Below, in pieces: positions 40,683-49,007 of a stretch of 64,000 nucleotides of DNA (its first letter is position 1; every line of letters begins with the position of its first letter). The stretch comes from Fusobacterium nucleatum_L (GTDB lineage Bacteria; Fusobacteriota; Fusobacteriia; Fusobacteriales; Fusobacteriaceae), in assembly GCF_050231725.1 (NCBI RefSeq), contig NZ_CP077172.1:1054001-1118000 (forward strand), written 5' to 3'. The position numbers were made by a program, and so were the translations under genes. The notes below the pieces were generated by a model that saw only the letters and a program-made list of their open reading frames with translations, searched no databases and was not told where the DNA came from.

Positions 40683-41684
40683 ATGGAAAAGAGAGTGATA
40701 GGTGTATATGCACCAGCAAATGCTGCACATATATGGTTTGAAGAAAAATATTTATTTGTAAAGAAACAACTTGAAAATATAGGTTTTAAAATAGTAGAAG
40801 GAAATTTAGTAAAAAATAAAAGATATCAAGGTTACAGAACTGCTTCTGCGAAGGAAAGAGCAGAGGAAATGATGAATCTTGTAAAAAATAAAGATATAGA
40901 TATTATGATGCCTGTGATAGGAGGCTATAATTCAGGAAGTTTATTACCATATTTAGATTTTGATGAAATTGAAAAAAGTAAAAAGAAATTTTTTGGATAT
41001 AGCGATATAACTGCTATTCAAATGGCAATTTTAAAAAAGACTAATTTAAAACCAATTTATGGAGGAAGTTTAATACCTACTTTTGGAGAGTATGAGGGTA
41101 TATCTCCATTTTTAAAAAATACTTTGGATAATTTATTTTTTAAAAAGTCTTATTCTTTGGAAGAACCTGAATTTTATTCTAATAAATTGTTAAATGCTTT
41201 TACTGATGAATGGAAAACAAAAAAGAGAGAGTATACCAAGAATGAAGGTTGGAAAATTTTAAATGAGGGTGAAATTGAAGGAGAAGTTATTGTTGCCAAT
41301 ATAGATACTTTGGTATCACTTCTAGCTACTGAATATGTACCACATTTTAAAGATAAAATACTAATTCTTGAAGAAATGAATGCTACAATAGATTTGGAAG
41401 AAAGAAACTTAAATACCTTAAAAATGAGTGGAGTTTTTGAAGGTGTAAAAGGACTTATATTTGGAAAGCCAGAAGTATACAATGATAAGAACTCAAATCT
41501 TGAATATATAGATATTATTAAAGAAGTATTAGGAAAAAGAGATTATCCTATTATATATAACTTTGATTGTGGACACACTATCCCAAGTCTTATGATTTCA
41601 CAAGATAGTTTATTATCTTTAAAAGCAAGTAATAAGGAAGGCATAAAAGTTGGAATATTAAAAAATTCATTTATTGATGAATAA
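40683..41684 (+). CDS. Peptidase S66 (LD-carboxypeptidase/MccF-like)
   Basis: This serine peptidase removes the terminal D-Ala of peptidoglycan tetrapeptides in its best-known members. Others inactivate microcin C-type antibiotics. The nucleophile Ser107 lies in KKFFGYSDITAIQM, IMMPVIGGYNSGSLLPYLDF precedes it, and the C-terminal catalytic His is in FDCGHTIPSLMI. Length 333 is normal. ATG 40683 follows TTTTGGAGGTAAGTAAA. It is a single gene with a terminator behind it. Recycling of cell wall is the likelier role. Confidence 0.87.
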   Translation: MEKRVIGVYAPANAAHIWFEEKYLFVKKQLENIGFKIVEGNLVKNKRYQGYRTASAKERAEEMMNLVKNKDIDIMMPVIGGYNSGSLLPYLDFDEIEKSKKKFFGYSDITAIQMAILKKTNLKPIYGGSLIPTFGEYEGISPFLKNTLDNLFFKKSYSLEEPEFYSNKLLNAFTDEWKTKKREYTKNEGWKILNEGEIEGEVIVANIDTLVSLLATEYVPHFKDKILILEEMNATIDLEERNLNTLKMSGVFEGVKGLIFGKPEVYNDKNSNLEYIDIIKEVLGKRDYPIIYNFDCGHTIPSLMISQDSLLSLKASNKEGIKVGILKNSFIDE

Positions 41685-41693
41685 AAAAATTTA

Positions 41694-41730
41694 AGGGGAT
41701 CGAACTTTTAAAGTGCAATCCCCTATTTTT
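41694..41730 (+). terminator. Intrinsic terminator of the S66 peptidase gene
   Basis: AGGGGAT and ATCCCCT form a stem with an inner bulge, followed by ATTTTTA. It starts nine bases after the stop and also lies against the end of the converging membrane protein gene. Confidence 0.8.
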
Positions 41731-42205
41731 ATTCATATCTTTTACTAATATCTTTTAATATATATCTTGTAAAATTCTTTGCTTTCATTCTCTTTTTAAA
41801 TAGAACAAAGACCTCAGGTACTAAATCTATAACAGTATCAATGATTTTTTGGTATTTACTAAATCTTCCTGTTAATAACTTCATTTCATTTATTAGCCAA
41901 GACATCAAAATTAAATTTAAAATTCTAATAAAACTAACTCCAAAATTTATAAGTCCTTCTTCTGTTATATAGAAACTATAAAACTTAAATAAAACTTTTC
42001 CTTGTTGTCCATAGTAAAGTTGAATTAAAAAAGTGGACAAGTAAAAGAATAGCAGAACTTTAAGTTGTCTTGCGTGTTTTTTTAAATTTTTATTTAATGT
42101 AAGATTTAAAATAAGAACTACAATTAAAATTGTAGAAAGCATAATCAAATTGCTGGTAAAAATATTTACCAGCAATAATATAAATAAACTACTTTTTAAT
42201 AACAT
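41729..42205 (-). CDS. Small membrane protein, distantly EcfT/CbiQ-like
   Basis: A 158-residue protein with about four hydrophobic segments in the first two thirds, and a basic cytoplasmic tail with KKRMKAKNFTRYILKDISKRYE. The order of helices then a basic coupling region recalls the transmembrane subunit of energy-coupling-factor transporters, but it is much shorter than those (about 260 residues) and no ATPase or S component is near. It overlaps the serS end by 17 bases. The function is unknown. Confidence 0.5.
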   Translation of the reverse strand: MLLKSSLFILLLVNIFTSNLIMLSTILIVVLILNLTLNKNLKKHARQLKVLLFFYLSTFLIQLYYGQQGKVLFKFYSFYITEEGLINFGVSFIRILNLILMSWLINEMKLLTGRFSKYQKIIDTVIDLVPEVFVLFKKRMKAKNFTRYILKDISKRYE

Positions 42206-43454
42206 CTACTCCACCCATATAAGGAATTAATACCTTAGGAACTAAGAAAGAACCATCTTCTTGTTGATAGTTTTCCATAATAGCAACCAATGTTCTACCT
42301 ACTGCAAGTCCTGAACCATTTAAAGTGTGGCAGAATTCACTTCCATTAGGAACTCTGTATTTTAATCCCATTCTTCTAGCTTGGAATGCTTCACAGTTTG
42401 AACAAGAAGAAATTTCTCTATATTTATTTTGAGATGGTAACCAAACTTCTAAGTCATAAGTTTTAGCAGCACTGAAACCTATATCCCCAGAACAAAGTTG
42501 AATTACACGATAAGGTAATTCTAATCTTTGTAAGATTGTTTCAGCATTGTTTACCATTTTTTCAAGTTCATCATAAGAAGACTCTGCATCTGTTATTTTA
42601 ACCATTTCTACCTTGTTGAATTGGTGTAATCTTATTAAACCTTTTACATCTTTTCCATAAGAACCAGCTTCTCTTCTAAAACAAGGAGAATAAGCAGTGT
42701 AATATTTAGGTAATTCAGATTGTTCTAAAATTTCTTTTCTATGAATATTTGTCATAGTAATTTCAGAAGTAGAAATTAAATACATATCATCAGTTGTTTT
42801 GTACATATCTTCTTCAAATTTTGGAAGTTGTCCTGTTCCTTCACAAACTTCTGCTTTAACCATAAATGGAGTTATATGTTCAGTGTAACCTTCTTCTAAA
42901 GTGTGAACATCAAGCATAAAGTTGATTATAGCTCTTTCTAATCTTGCAGCTGCTCCTCTGTATAGAACAAATCTTGAACCACTTAATTTTGCTCCTCTTT
43001 CAAAATCTAATATTCCTAAGTCTTCTCCAATATCCCAGTGTGATTTTGGCTCAAAATCAAATTTCTTAGGTACTCCCCATTTTCTGATTTCAAGATTGTG
43101 ATCTTCATCAGGACCAATAGGAGTTGATGAGTGGTATACATTAGGTATATTTAATTGTATATCTTTAATTTTTTCATCTATTTCAACAAGTTCAGCATCT
43201 AAGTCTTTTATTTTTGTAGAAACTTCTCCCATTTTTTCTATTATATGGTCAGCATTTTTCTTTTCTTTCTTTAAATTTGCAATTTCTGCAGAAGCATTAT
43301 TTCTTTCTCTTTTTAAATTTTCTACTTCGGATAAAACTTCTCTTCTCTTTGAATCTAATTCAACAAAAGCATCCATATCAACATTGCTATTTCTGTTTTT
43401 TAGCATTTCTTTAAGCATTTCAACATTTTCACGCATAAATTTTAATTCTAGCAT
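42189..43454 (-). CDS. serS: Seryl-tRNA synthetase
   Basis: The enzyme charges tRNA-Ser with serine. The N-terminal coiled-coil arm (about residues 1-105) is rich in Lys and Glu and begins MLELKFMRENVEMLKEMLKN. The class II catalytic core follows, with SPCFRREAGSYGKDVKGLIRLHQF (motif 2) and the C-terminal motif 3 GSGLAVGRTLVAIMENYQQEDG. The length of 421 is standard. ATG 43454 was chosen because TTAAGGAGTGATGATT precedes it. No T-box leader is visible upstream. Confidence 0.97.
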   Translation of the reverse strand: MLELKFMRENVEMLKEMLKNRNSNVDMDAFVELDSKRREVLSEVENLKRERNNASAEIANLKKEKKNADHIIEKMGEVSTKIKDLDAELVEIDEKIKDIQLNIPNVYHSSTPIGPDEDHNLEIRKWGVPKKFDFEPKSHWDIGEDLGILDFERGAKLSGSRFVLYRGAAARLERAIINFMLDVHTLEEGYTEHITPFMVKAEVCEGTGQLPKFEEDMYKTTDDMYLISTSEITMTNIHRKEILEQSELPKYYTAYSPCFRREAGSYGKDVKGLIRLHQFNKVEMVKITDAESSYDELEKMVNNAETILQRLELPYRVIQLCSGDIGFSAAKTYDLEVWLPSQNKYREISSCSNCEAFQARRMGLKYRVPNGSEFCHTLNGSGLAVGRTLVAIMENYQQEDGSFLVPKVLIPYMGGVDVIKK

Positions 43455-43550
43455 AATCATCACTCCTTAAAAGAACATTCAATATCTATGTAATTACATA
43501 TAAATATAACATTTTATATGTATTAATTCAATAAAAAATAAATATTTTTT

Positions 43551-43853
43551 CTATCTTTTTAATATTTTAGTTGCAATTTCTAACATACGAATAGCAGATC
43601 CGCTACTAGAAGTCATCATATCATAGATTCCATCTTCTGTTAAAACATAAGCACTTTCTATATCTGGAAGTAAATCTTTTTCAAAATCTTCCTTATCTTT
43701 TATCCAGTTATTACTATAATAATATTTTATAAGTTCATCATAATTTTTGGAGTCCTTTTCCAATTTATCTAAAATCTCTTCTAATTCTTCTAATAATTTT
43801 GAAGAATTAGAAAGAATTTTTTCCATTTTATTTATTCGTTCTTTTTGCTTCAT
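43551..43853 (-). CDS. DUF4298-family protein
   Basis: This small soluble protein of 100 residues has a Lys/Glu-rich coiled-coil start (about residues 1-40) and the conserved end LPDIESAYVLTEDGIYDMM and AIRMLEIATKIL typical of DUF4298. The family function is not known. The gene stands alone between serS and hicA. Confidence 0.82.
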   Translation of the reverse strand: MKQKERINKMEKILSNSSKLLEELEEILDKLEKDSKNYDELIKYYYSNNWIKDKEDFEKDLLPDIESAYVLTEDGIYDMMTSSSGSAIRMLEIATKILKR

Positions 43854-43922
43854 TCTTTACCTCACTTTATTTTTTACTTTATTATATATTATTTTCTTTA
43901 ATTTATAAAGAAATATTATTAA

Positions 43923-43951
43923 TTGACTACGTATTTAATACGTGTTATAAT
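43923..43951 (+). promoter_or_regulatory. hicAB promoter with palindromic operator in the spacer
   Basis: TTGACT (43923-43928) and TATAAT (43946-43951) have a 17-base spacer. The spacer contains a perfect palindrome ACGTATT-T-AATACGT (43929-43943), just where a ribbon-helix-helix repressor such as HicB could block polymerase. Confidence 0.8.
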
Positions 43952-43968
43952 TATTCTGAGGTGGTCTA

Positions 43969-44148
43969 ATAAGCTCAAAAGACCTAATGAAATTACTCAA
44001 AAAAGACGGTTGGTATCTTGATAGAGTGAATGGAAGTCATTATCATTTTAAGCATAAAAGCAAGAAAGGTTTAGTGACTGTTCCACACCCTAGAAAAGAT
44101 TTACCTAAAAAAACTGTTGAGAGTATTTTCAAACAAGCAGGGCTTTAA
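43969..44148 (+). CDS. hicA: HicA-family mRNA interferase toxin, probable ATA start
   Basis: HicA cleaves mRNA and stops growth when free of its antitoxin HicB. The fold is recognisable: SSKDLMKLLKKDGWYLDRV, then the catalytic histidine in NGSHYHFKH, then VTVPHPRKDLPKKTVESIF and QAGL. By alignment with the usual Met-Ser-Ser-Lys start, the initiator falls on ATA at 43969, seven bases after GAGG at 43958. There is no ATG, GTG or TTG in frame before ATG 43987, and a TGA closes the frame at 43957. If 43987 is the start, the first helix is shortened by six residues. The predicted transcript would begin right at the ribosome binding site. Confidence 0.85.
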   Translation: MSSKDLMKLLKKDGWYLDRVNGSHYHFKHKSKKGLVTVPHPRKDLPKKTVESIFKQAGL

Positions 44149-44188
44149 TGACTTGCTTGTCTCCTCATACTTTTAATGGAGGTATTAT

Positions 44189-44617
44189 ATGAATTTAACT
44201 TATCCAGCAATTATAACCCACCAAGATAATGTATTCTATATAGGTTTTCCAGATGTTGAAGAAAATATAGAAGACTGTTTTTATGTAACTTATGGAGAAA
44301 ATTTCAATGATGCAATAGAAATGGGGAAAGAATATTTAGTTTTAAAACTTGAAGATTATGAAAATAATAAAAAAAATTTTCCAAAAGCTAGTTCTATAAT
44401 AGACTTAAAAAAGAAATTAAAAAATAATCAAGAGATTGCATACATTACTATAAATTATGAATATGAAAAATCTTTAATAAAGTTAGCTTATGTAAAAAAG
44501 ACTTTAACTATTCCTAGTTATTTAGATATTTTAGCTAAGAATAAAAATATTAATTTTTCACAAGTTTTACAAAATGCTTTAAAAAAAGAATTGGGATTTG
44601 AAAAAAAAGAGAAGTAA
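44189..44617 (+). CDS. hicB: HicB-family antitoxin
   Basis: HicB neutralises HicA and represses the operon. The N-terminal RNase-H-like domain (about residues 1-75) is seen as YPAIITHQDNVFYIGFPDVE and the C-terminus holds a ribbon-helix-helix-like DNA-binding segment TIPSYLDILAKNKNINFSQV. The 142-residue protein begins 40 bases after hicA with a good AATGGAGGTATTAT site. This separate signal contrasts with the poor toxin start. Confidence 0.88.
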   Translation: MNLTYPAIITHQDNVFYIGFPDVEENIEDCFYVTYGENFNDAIEMGKEYLVLKLEDYENNKKNFPKASSIIDLKKKLKNNQEIAYITINYEYEKSLIKLAYVKKTLTIPSYLDILAKNKNINFSQVLQNALKKELGFEKKEK

Positions 44618-44633
44618 AATACTTCTCTTTTTT
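44603..44633 (+). terminator. Intrinsic terminator of hicAB
   Basis: AAAAAAGAGAAGTA and TACTTCTCTTTTTT form a 14-bp stem with a three-base loop. It overlaps the hicB stop region and ends before the hrcA promoter. Confidence 0.9.
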
Positions 44634-44670
44634 CTTTGCAATACAATAAGAAAAAAATTTTAAAAAATAG

Positions 44671-44740
44671 TTGACAAAAATAATTTTATATAGTATATTG
44701 TCAATATGAAAATTTAGCACTCTATAAAAGTGAGTGCTAA
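44671..44740 (+). promoter_or_regulatory. Promoter and CIRCE operator of the hrcA-grpE-dnaK operon
   Basis: TTGACA (44671-44676) and TATATT (44694-44699) have a 17-base spacer. A perfect CIRCE element TTAGCACTC-N9-GAGTGCTAA lies at 44714-44740, in the leader just before hrcA. HrcA binds it and represses at normal temperature. Confidence 0.97.
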
Positions 44741-44762
44741 TAAAAAATAAGAAGGTGAGATT

Positions 44763-45785
44763 ATGGGGATTTCTGAAAGAGAAAAACTTGTTCTCAATGC
44801 TATTGTAGATTATTATCTTACAGTTGGGGACACAATAGGTTCCAGAACATTGGTAAAAAAATATGGAATAGAACTCTCATCTGCTACAATACGTAATGTT
44901 ATGGCTGACTTGGAGGATATGGGATTTATTGAAAAAACTCATACTTCATCAGGGCGTATTCCAACAGATATGGGATACAAATATTACCTAACAGAGCTTC
45001 TAAAAGTAGAAAAGATAACACAGGAAGAGATAGAAAACATTAGCAATGTATATAATCGTAGAGTTGATGAGTTAGAAAATATTTTGAAAAAAACTTCTAC
45101 TCTACTTTCAAAGTTAACTAATTATGCAGGTATAGCTGTTGAGCCAAAACCTGACAATAAAAAGGTTAGCAGGGTGGAGCTCGTTTATATAGATGAATAT
45201 TTAATTATGGCAATTATTGTTATGGATGATAGAAGAGTTAAGACAAAAAATATTCACTTACCTTATCCAATTTCAAAAGAAGAAGTTGAGAAGAAGGCTA
45301 ATGAATTAAATATTAAGATTAGAAATAATGAAATTGCTATAAATGATATAGAAAAGTTCTTTACAGAGAGTACAGATATTATTTATGAGTATGATGACGA
45401 GGATGAACTTAGTAAATACTTTATAAATAATCTTCCAAGTATGCTAAAAAATGAAAATATTGCAGAAGTTACAGATGTAATTGAGTTTTTCAATGAAAGA
45501 AAGGATATAAGGGAATTATTTGAAAAACTTATAGAACAAAAAGCACAAGAAAATTCAAAGTCTAATGTAAATGTAATACTTGGAGATGAGTTAGGTATAA
45601 GAGAATTAGAAGACTTTAGCTTTGTCTATTCAATATACGATATAGGTGGGGCACAAGGAATAATTGGAGTTATGGGACCTAAGAGAATGGCTTATTCTAA
45701 AACAATGGGACTTATAAATCATGTAAGTAGAGAAGTAAATAAATTAATAAATTCAATGGAAAAAGAGAAAAATAAAAAGGTTTAG
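44763..45785 (+). CDS. hrcA: Heat-inducible transcription repressor HrcA
   Basis: HrcA represses chaperone genes by binding the CIRCE operator and needs GroEL to be active. The N-terminal winged helix is seen as ISEREKLVLNAIVDYYL and SRTLVKKYGIELSSATIRNV with EDMGFIEKTHTSSGRIPT (residues 1-62). A long coiled-coil and GAF-like domain follow, and IYDIGGAQGIIGVMGPKRM is near the end. Length 340. GAAGGTGAGATT precedes the ATG. It autoregulates through CIRCE upstream. Confidence 0.96.
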   Translation: MGISEREKLVLNAIVDYYLTVGDTIGSRTLVKKYGIELSSATIRNVMADLEDMGFIEKTHTSSGRIPTDMGYKYYLTELLKVEKITQEEIENISNVYNRRVDELENILKKTSTLLSKLTNYAGIAVEPKPDNKKVSRVELVYIDEYLIMAIIVMDDRRVKTKNIHLPYPISKEEVEKKANELNIKIRNNEIAINDIEKFFTESTDIIYEYDDEDELSKYFINNLPSMLKNENIAEVTDVIEFFNERKDIRELFEKLIEQKAQENSKSNVNVILGDELGIRELEDFSFVYSIYDIGGAQGIIGVMGPKRMAYSKTMGLINHVSREVNKLINSMEKEKNKKV

Positions 45786-45795
45786 GAGGCTTTCA

Positions 45796-46410
45796 ATGGA
45801 AGTTAAAGATATTAAAGAGGAAGTTCTAAAGGAGGAAGCAAACAAAGAACTTAACGAGGAAAAAAAATGTGAATGTGGGGAAGCAAAAGAAGAAAAACAT
45901 GAACACGAGCATAAACATGATGGACATACTTGTTGTGGAAAACATCACCATAAAAATCATGATGAAGAAATAGGAAAGTTAAAAGCTGAAATAGAAGAAT
46001 GGAAAAATGAATATTTAAGAAAACAAGCAGATTTTCAAAATTTTACTAAAAGAAAAGAAAAAGAGGTTGAAGAACTTAAAAAATTCTCTTCTGAAAAAAT
46101 TATTACTCAATTTTTAGGAAGTTTTGATAATTTTGAAAGAGCTATAGAAGCTTCTACAGAGAGTAAAGATTTTGATTCATTATTACAGGGTGTTGAAATG
46201 ATAGCTAGAAATCTAAAAGATATTATGGCTAGTGAAGGTGTAGAAGAAATAAAAACAGAAGGAGCTTTTGATCCAGTGTATCATAATGCAGTTGGTGTTG
46301 AAGCAAATGATGATTTTAAAGAAGATGAAATTGTAAAAGTATTACAAAAAGGTTATATGATGAAAGGTAAAGTTATCAGACCAGCAATGGTTATAGTGTG
46401 TAAAAAATAA
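45796..46410 (+). CDS. grpE: Nucleotide exchange factor GrpE with a His/Cys-rich N-terminus
   Basis: GrpE releases ADP from DnaK. The core is a long coiled-coil (about residues 57-110, with AEIEEWKNEYLRKQADFQNF and KRKEKEVEELKKF) and the beta domain ending in YHNAVGVEANDD and KVIRPAMVIVCKK. Unusually, residues 24-55 hold nine His and four Cys (Cys25, Cys27, His35, 37, 39, 41, 44, Cys46, Cys47, His50-52, 55), a metal-binding-like patch absent from typical GrpE. Length 204. It starts 10 bases after hrcA with TTAGGAGGCTTTCA. Confidence 0.95.
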   Translation: MEVKDIKEEVLKEEANKELNEEKKCECGEAKEEKHEHEHKHDGHTCCGKHHHKNHDEEIGKLKAEIEEWKNEYLRKQADFQNFTKRKEKEVEELKKFSSEKIITQFLGSFDNFERAIEASTESKDFDSLLQGVEMIARNLKDIMASEGVEEIKTEGAFDPVYHNAVGVEANDDFKEDEIVKVLQKGYMMKGKVIRPAMVIVCKK

Positions 46411-46440
46411 ATAAATATAGATAGATTATAGGAGGATAAA

Positions 46441-48264
46441 ATGAGTAAAATAATAGGAATCGATTTAGGAACAACAAACTCTTGTGTGGCAGTAATGGAA
46501 GGTGGAAGTGCAACAATAATACCAAACTCTGAAGGAGCAAGAACAACTCCATCAGTTGTAAATATTAAAGATAATGGAGAAGTAGTTGTAGGAGAAATAG
46601 CAAAAAGACAAGCTGTTACAAATCCTACTTCAACAGTAAGCTCAATCAAAACTCATATGGGTTCTGATTACAAAGTAGAAATTTTTGGAAAGAAATATAC
46701 TCCACAAGAAATTTCTGCTAAAACATTACAAAAATTAAAGAAAGATGCTGAAGCTTATTTAGGAGAAGAAGTTAAAGAAGCAGTTATCACAGTACCAGCT
46801 TACTTTACTGACTCTCAAAGACAAGCTACAAAAGATGCGGGAACAATAGCAGGTTTAGATGTAAAAAGAATTATAAATGAACCAACTGCTGCTGCTCTTG
46901 CTTATGGACTTGAAAAGAAAAAAGAAGAAAAAGTATTAGTGTTTGACCTTGGTGGAGGAACATTTGACGTATCTGTTCTTGAAATATCAGATGGTGTTAT
47001 AGAAGTTATATCAACAGCTGGAAACAACCATTTAGGTGGAGATGATTTTGATAATGAAATTATAAATTGGCTAGTTACAGAATTTAAAAAAGAAACTGGA
47101 ATTGATTTATCAAATGATAAAATGGCTTATCAAAGATTAAAAGACGCAGCTGAAAAAGCTAAAAAAGAATTATCAACATTGATGGAAACTTCAATTTCAT
47201 TACCATTCATAACTATGGATGCAACAGGACCTAAACACTTAGAAATGAAATTGACAAGAGCAAAATTTAATGATTTAACAAAACATCTTGTTGAAGCAAC
47301 ACAAGGACCTACAAAAACTGCTTTAAAAGATGCAGACCTTTCAGCAAATCAAATAGATGAAATATTACTTGTTGGAGGTTCTACAAGAATACCAGCAGTT
47401 CAAGAATGGGTTGAAAACTTCTTTGGAAAGAAACCTAACAAAGGAATAAACCCTGATGAAGTTGTTGCTGCAGGAGCTGCAATACAAGGTGGAGTATTAA
47501 TGGGAGATGTTAAAGATGTATTACTTCTTGATGTAACTCCATTATCATTAGGAATTGAAACTCTTGGTGGAGTATTTACAAAGATGATAGAAAAGAATAC
47601 TACTATCCCAGTTAAAAAATCTCAAGTATACTCAACAGCTGTGGATAACCAACCAGCAGTTACTATAAATGTATTACAAGGAGAAAGATCAAGAGCTGCA
47701 GATAACCATAAATTAGGAGAATTTAACCTTGAAGGTATACCTGCTGCTCCAAGAGGAGTACCTCAAATAGAAGTTACATTTGATATAGATGCTAATGGTA
47801 TAGTTCATGTATCTGCAAAAGATTTAGGAACAGGAAAAGAAAATAAAGTAACTATTTCTGGTTCAAGTAACCTTTCAAAAGAAGAAATTGAAAGAATGAC
47901 TAAAGAAGCTGAAGCACATGCTGAAGAAGACAAGAAATTCCAAGAATTAGTTGAAGCAAGAAATAGAGCAGACCAATTAATCTCTGCTACTGAAAAGACT
48001 TTGAAAGAAAATCCTGATAAAGTAAGTGAAGAAGATAAGAAAAACATAGAAGAAGCTATTGAAGAATTGAAGAAAGTTAAAGATGGTGATGATAAATCTG
48101 CAATAGATTCAGCTATGGAAAAATTATCTCAAGCATCTCATAAATTTGCAGAAGAATTATATAAAGAAGCTCAAGCACAGGCTCAAGCTCAACAACAAGC
48201 GGGAGCTAATGCTGGTTCTGATAAAAAAGATGAAGATGTAGCAGAAGCAGAAGTTGTAGACTAA
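46441..48264 (+). CDS. dnaK: Chaperone protein DnaK (Hsp70)
   Basis: DnaK is the ATP-driven chaperone of the KJE system. The 607-residue product starts with KIIGIDLGTTNSCVAVMEG, has DLGGGTFDVSVLEISDGVIEV in the ATPase domain, LLLDVTPLSLGIETLGGVFT at the linker, and an EAQAQAQAQQQAGANAGSD tail before the last acidic residues. ATTATAGGAGGATAAA precedes the ATG. It lies 30 bases after grpE and is followed by a structured 183-base gap and then ogt. Confidence 0.98.
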   Translation: MSKIIGIDLGTTNSCVAVMEGGSATIIPNSEGARTTPSVVNIKDNGEVVVGEIAKRQAVTNPTSTVSSIKTHMGSDYKVEIFGKKYTPQEISAKTLQKLKKDAEAYLGEEVKEAVITVPAYFTDSQRQATKDAGTIAGLDVKRIINEPTAAALAYGLEKKKEEKVLVFDLGGGTFDVSVLEISDGVIEVISTAGNNHLGGDDFDNEIINWLVTEFKKETGIDLSNDKMAYQRLKDAAEKAKKELSTLMETSISLPFITMDATGPKHLEMKLTRAKFNDLTKHLVEATQGPTKTALKDADLSANQIDEILLVGGSTRIPAVQEWVENFFGKKPNKGINPDEVVAAGAAIQGGVLMGDVKDVLLLDVTPLSLGIETLGGVFTKMIEKNTTIPVKKSQVYSTAVDNQPAVTINVLQGERSRAADNHKLGEFNLEGIPAAPRGVPQIEVTFDIDANGIVHVSAKDLGTGKENKVTISGSSNLSKEEIERMTKEAEAHAEEDKKFQELVEARNRADQLISATEKTLKENPDKVSEEDKKNIEEAIEELKKVKDGDDKSAIDSAMEKLSQASHKFAEELYKEAQAQAQAQQQAGANAGSDKKDEDVAEAEVVD

Positions 48265-48293
48265 TAATAAAATATTAAAATAAAAAAAATATT

Positions 48294-48403
48294 AGTTTTT
48301 CTTAAAATATTTTAACTACTTGACAGCCTCTAATGTTTCTCGAGCTCCAAAATGCTCTTTCAACATTAGAGGACGTCGCAGTAGTTTTATTTCGAGAAAA
48401 ACT
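48294..48403 (+). repeat. Nested palindromic element after dnaK
   Basis: Inverted pairs nest from the outside: AGTTTTTC-type ends with AGAAAAACT (48395-48403), AACTACT (48314-48320) with AGTAGTT (48380-48386), and CCTCTAATGTT (48327-48337) with AACATTAGAGG (48362-48372). No T run follows, so it is not a simple terminator. It lies between dnaK and ogt. Confidence 0.7.
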
Positions 48404-48447
48404 TACTTTTATTTAATTTTTAATAGTTTTAGTTATAGGGAGAAAAT

Positions 48448-48969
48448 ATGAAAAATATTAAAGGAATTTCATTTTTATATAATAAAGAAATAGGATATTT
48501 AGAGATAATTGAAGAAAAAAATGGTATAAGTGAAATTAACTTTTTAGGTAATATAGATATTGAAACAAGAAAAAATCTATATAATATTTTTAATGAATCT
48601 CCTTTAACAAAAAAATGTAGTCAACAATTAGAAGAATATTTTAATGGGAAAAGAAAAGAATTTAATATTGAATTAGATATTAGAGGAACTGAATTTCAAA
48701 AGCAGTGTTGGGATGCTTTAACTAAAATACCTTATGGAGAAACTATTTCATATAGTGATGAGGCTAGTATGATAGGAAATAATAAGGCAGTTAGAGCAGT
48801 TGGCTCAGCTAATGGTAAAAATTGTATTCCAATAATTATTCCTTGCCACAGGGTTATAGCAAAAGATGGGAAACTTGGAGGATATAGTGGTGGTGAAGGT
48901 GGAAATAAAGGAATTGAAATAAAAAAATATCTTTTAGAACTTGAAAAAAAAATTCAAATAAAAATATAA
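48448..48969 (+). CDS. ogt: Methylated-DNA-[protein]-cysteine methyltransferase
   Basis: This suicide repair enzyme removes methyl from O6-methylguanine in DNA. The acceptor is Cys133 in IIPCHRVIAKDG, and the DNA-binding helix region is KIPYGETISYSDEASMIGN with VRAVGSANGKNCIPIIIPC before it. Length 173 is normal for the one-domain form. Its place between dnaK and dnaJ is unusual. AGTTATAGGGAGAAAAT precedes the ATG. Confidence 0.95.
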   Translation: MKNIKGISFLYNKEIGYLEIIEEKNGISEINFLGNIDIETRKNLYNIFNESPLTKKCSQQLEEYFNGKRKEFNIELDIRGTEFQKQCWDALTKIPYGETISYSDEASMIGNNKAVRAVGSANGKNCIPIIIPCHRVIAKDGKLGGYSGGEGGNKGIEIKKYLLELEKKIQIKI

Positions 48970-49007
48970 TAACTAATTGAATATTAAATAAGAGTTGGAG
49001 GGAAATT

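Noticed and set aside
43455..43550. T-box riboswitch upstream of serS
   Set aside because: The leader is only about 95 bases, and no T-box sequence or specifier stem is visible.
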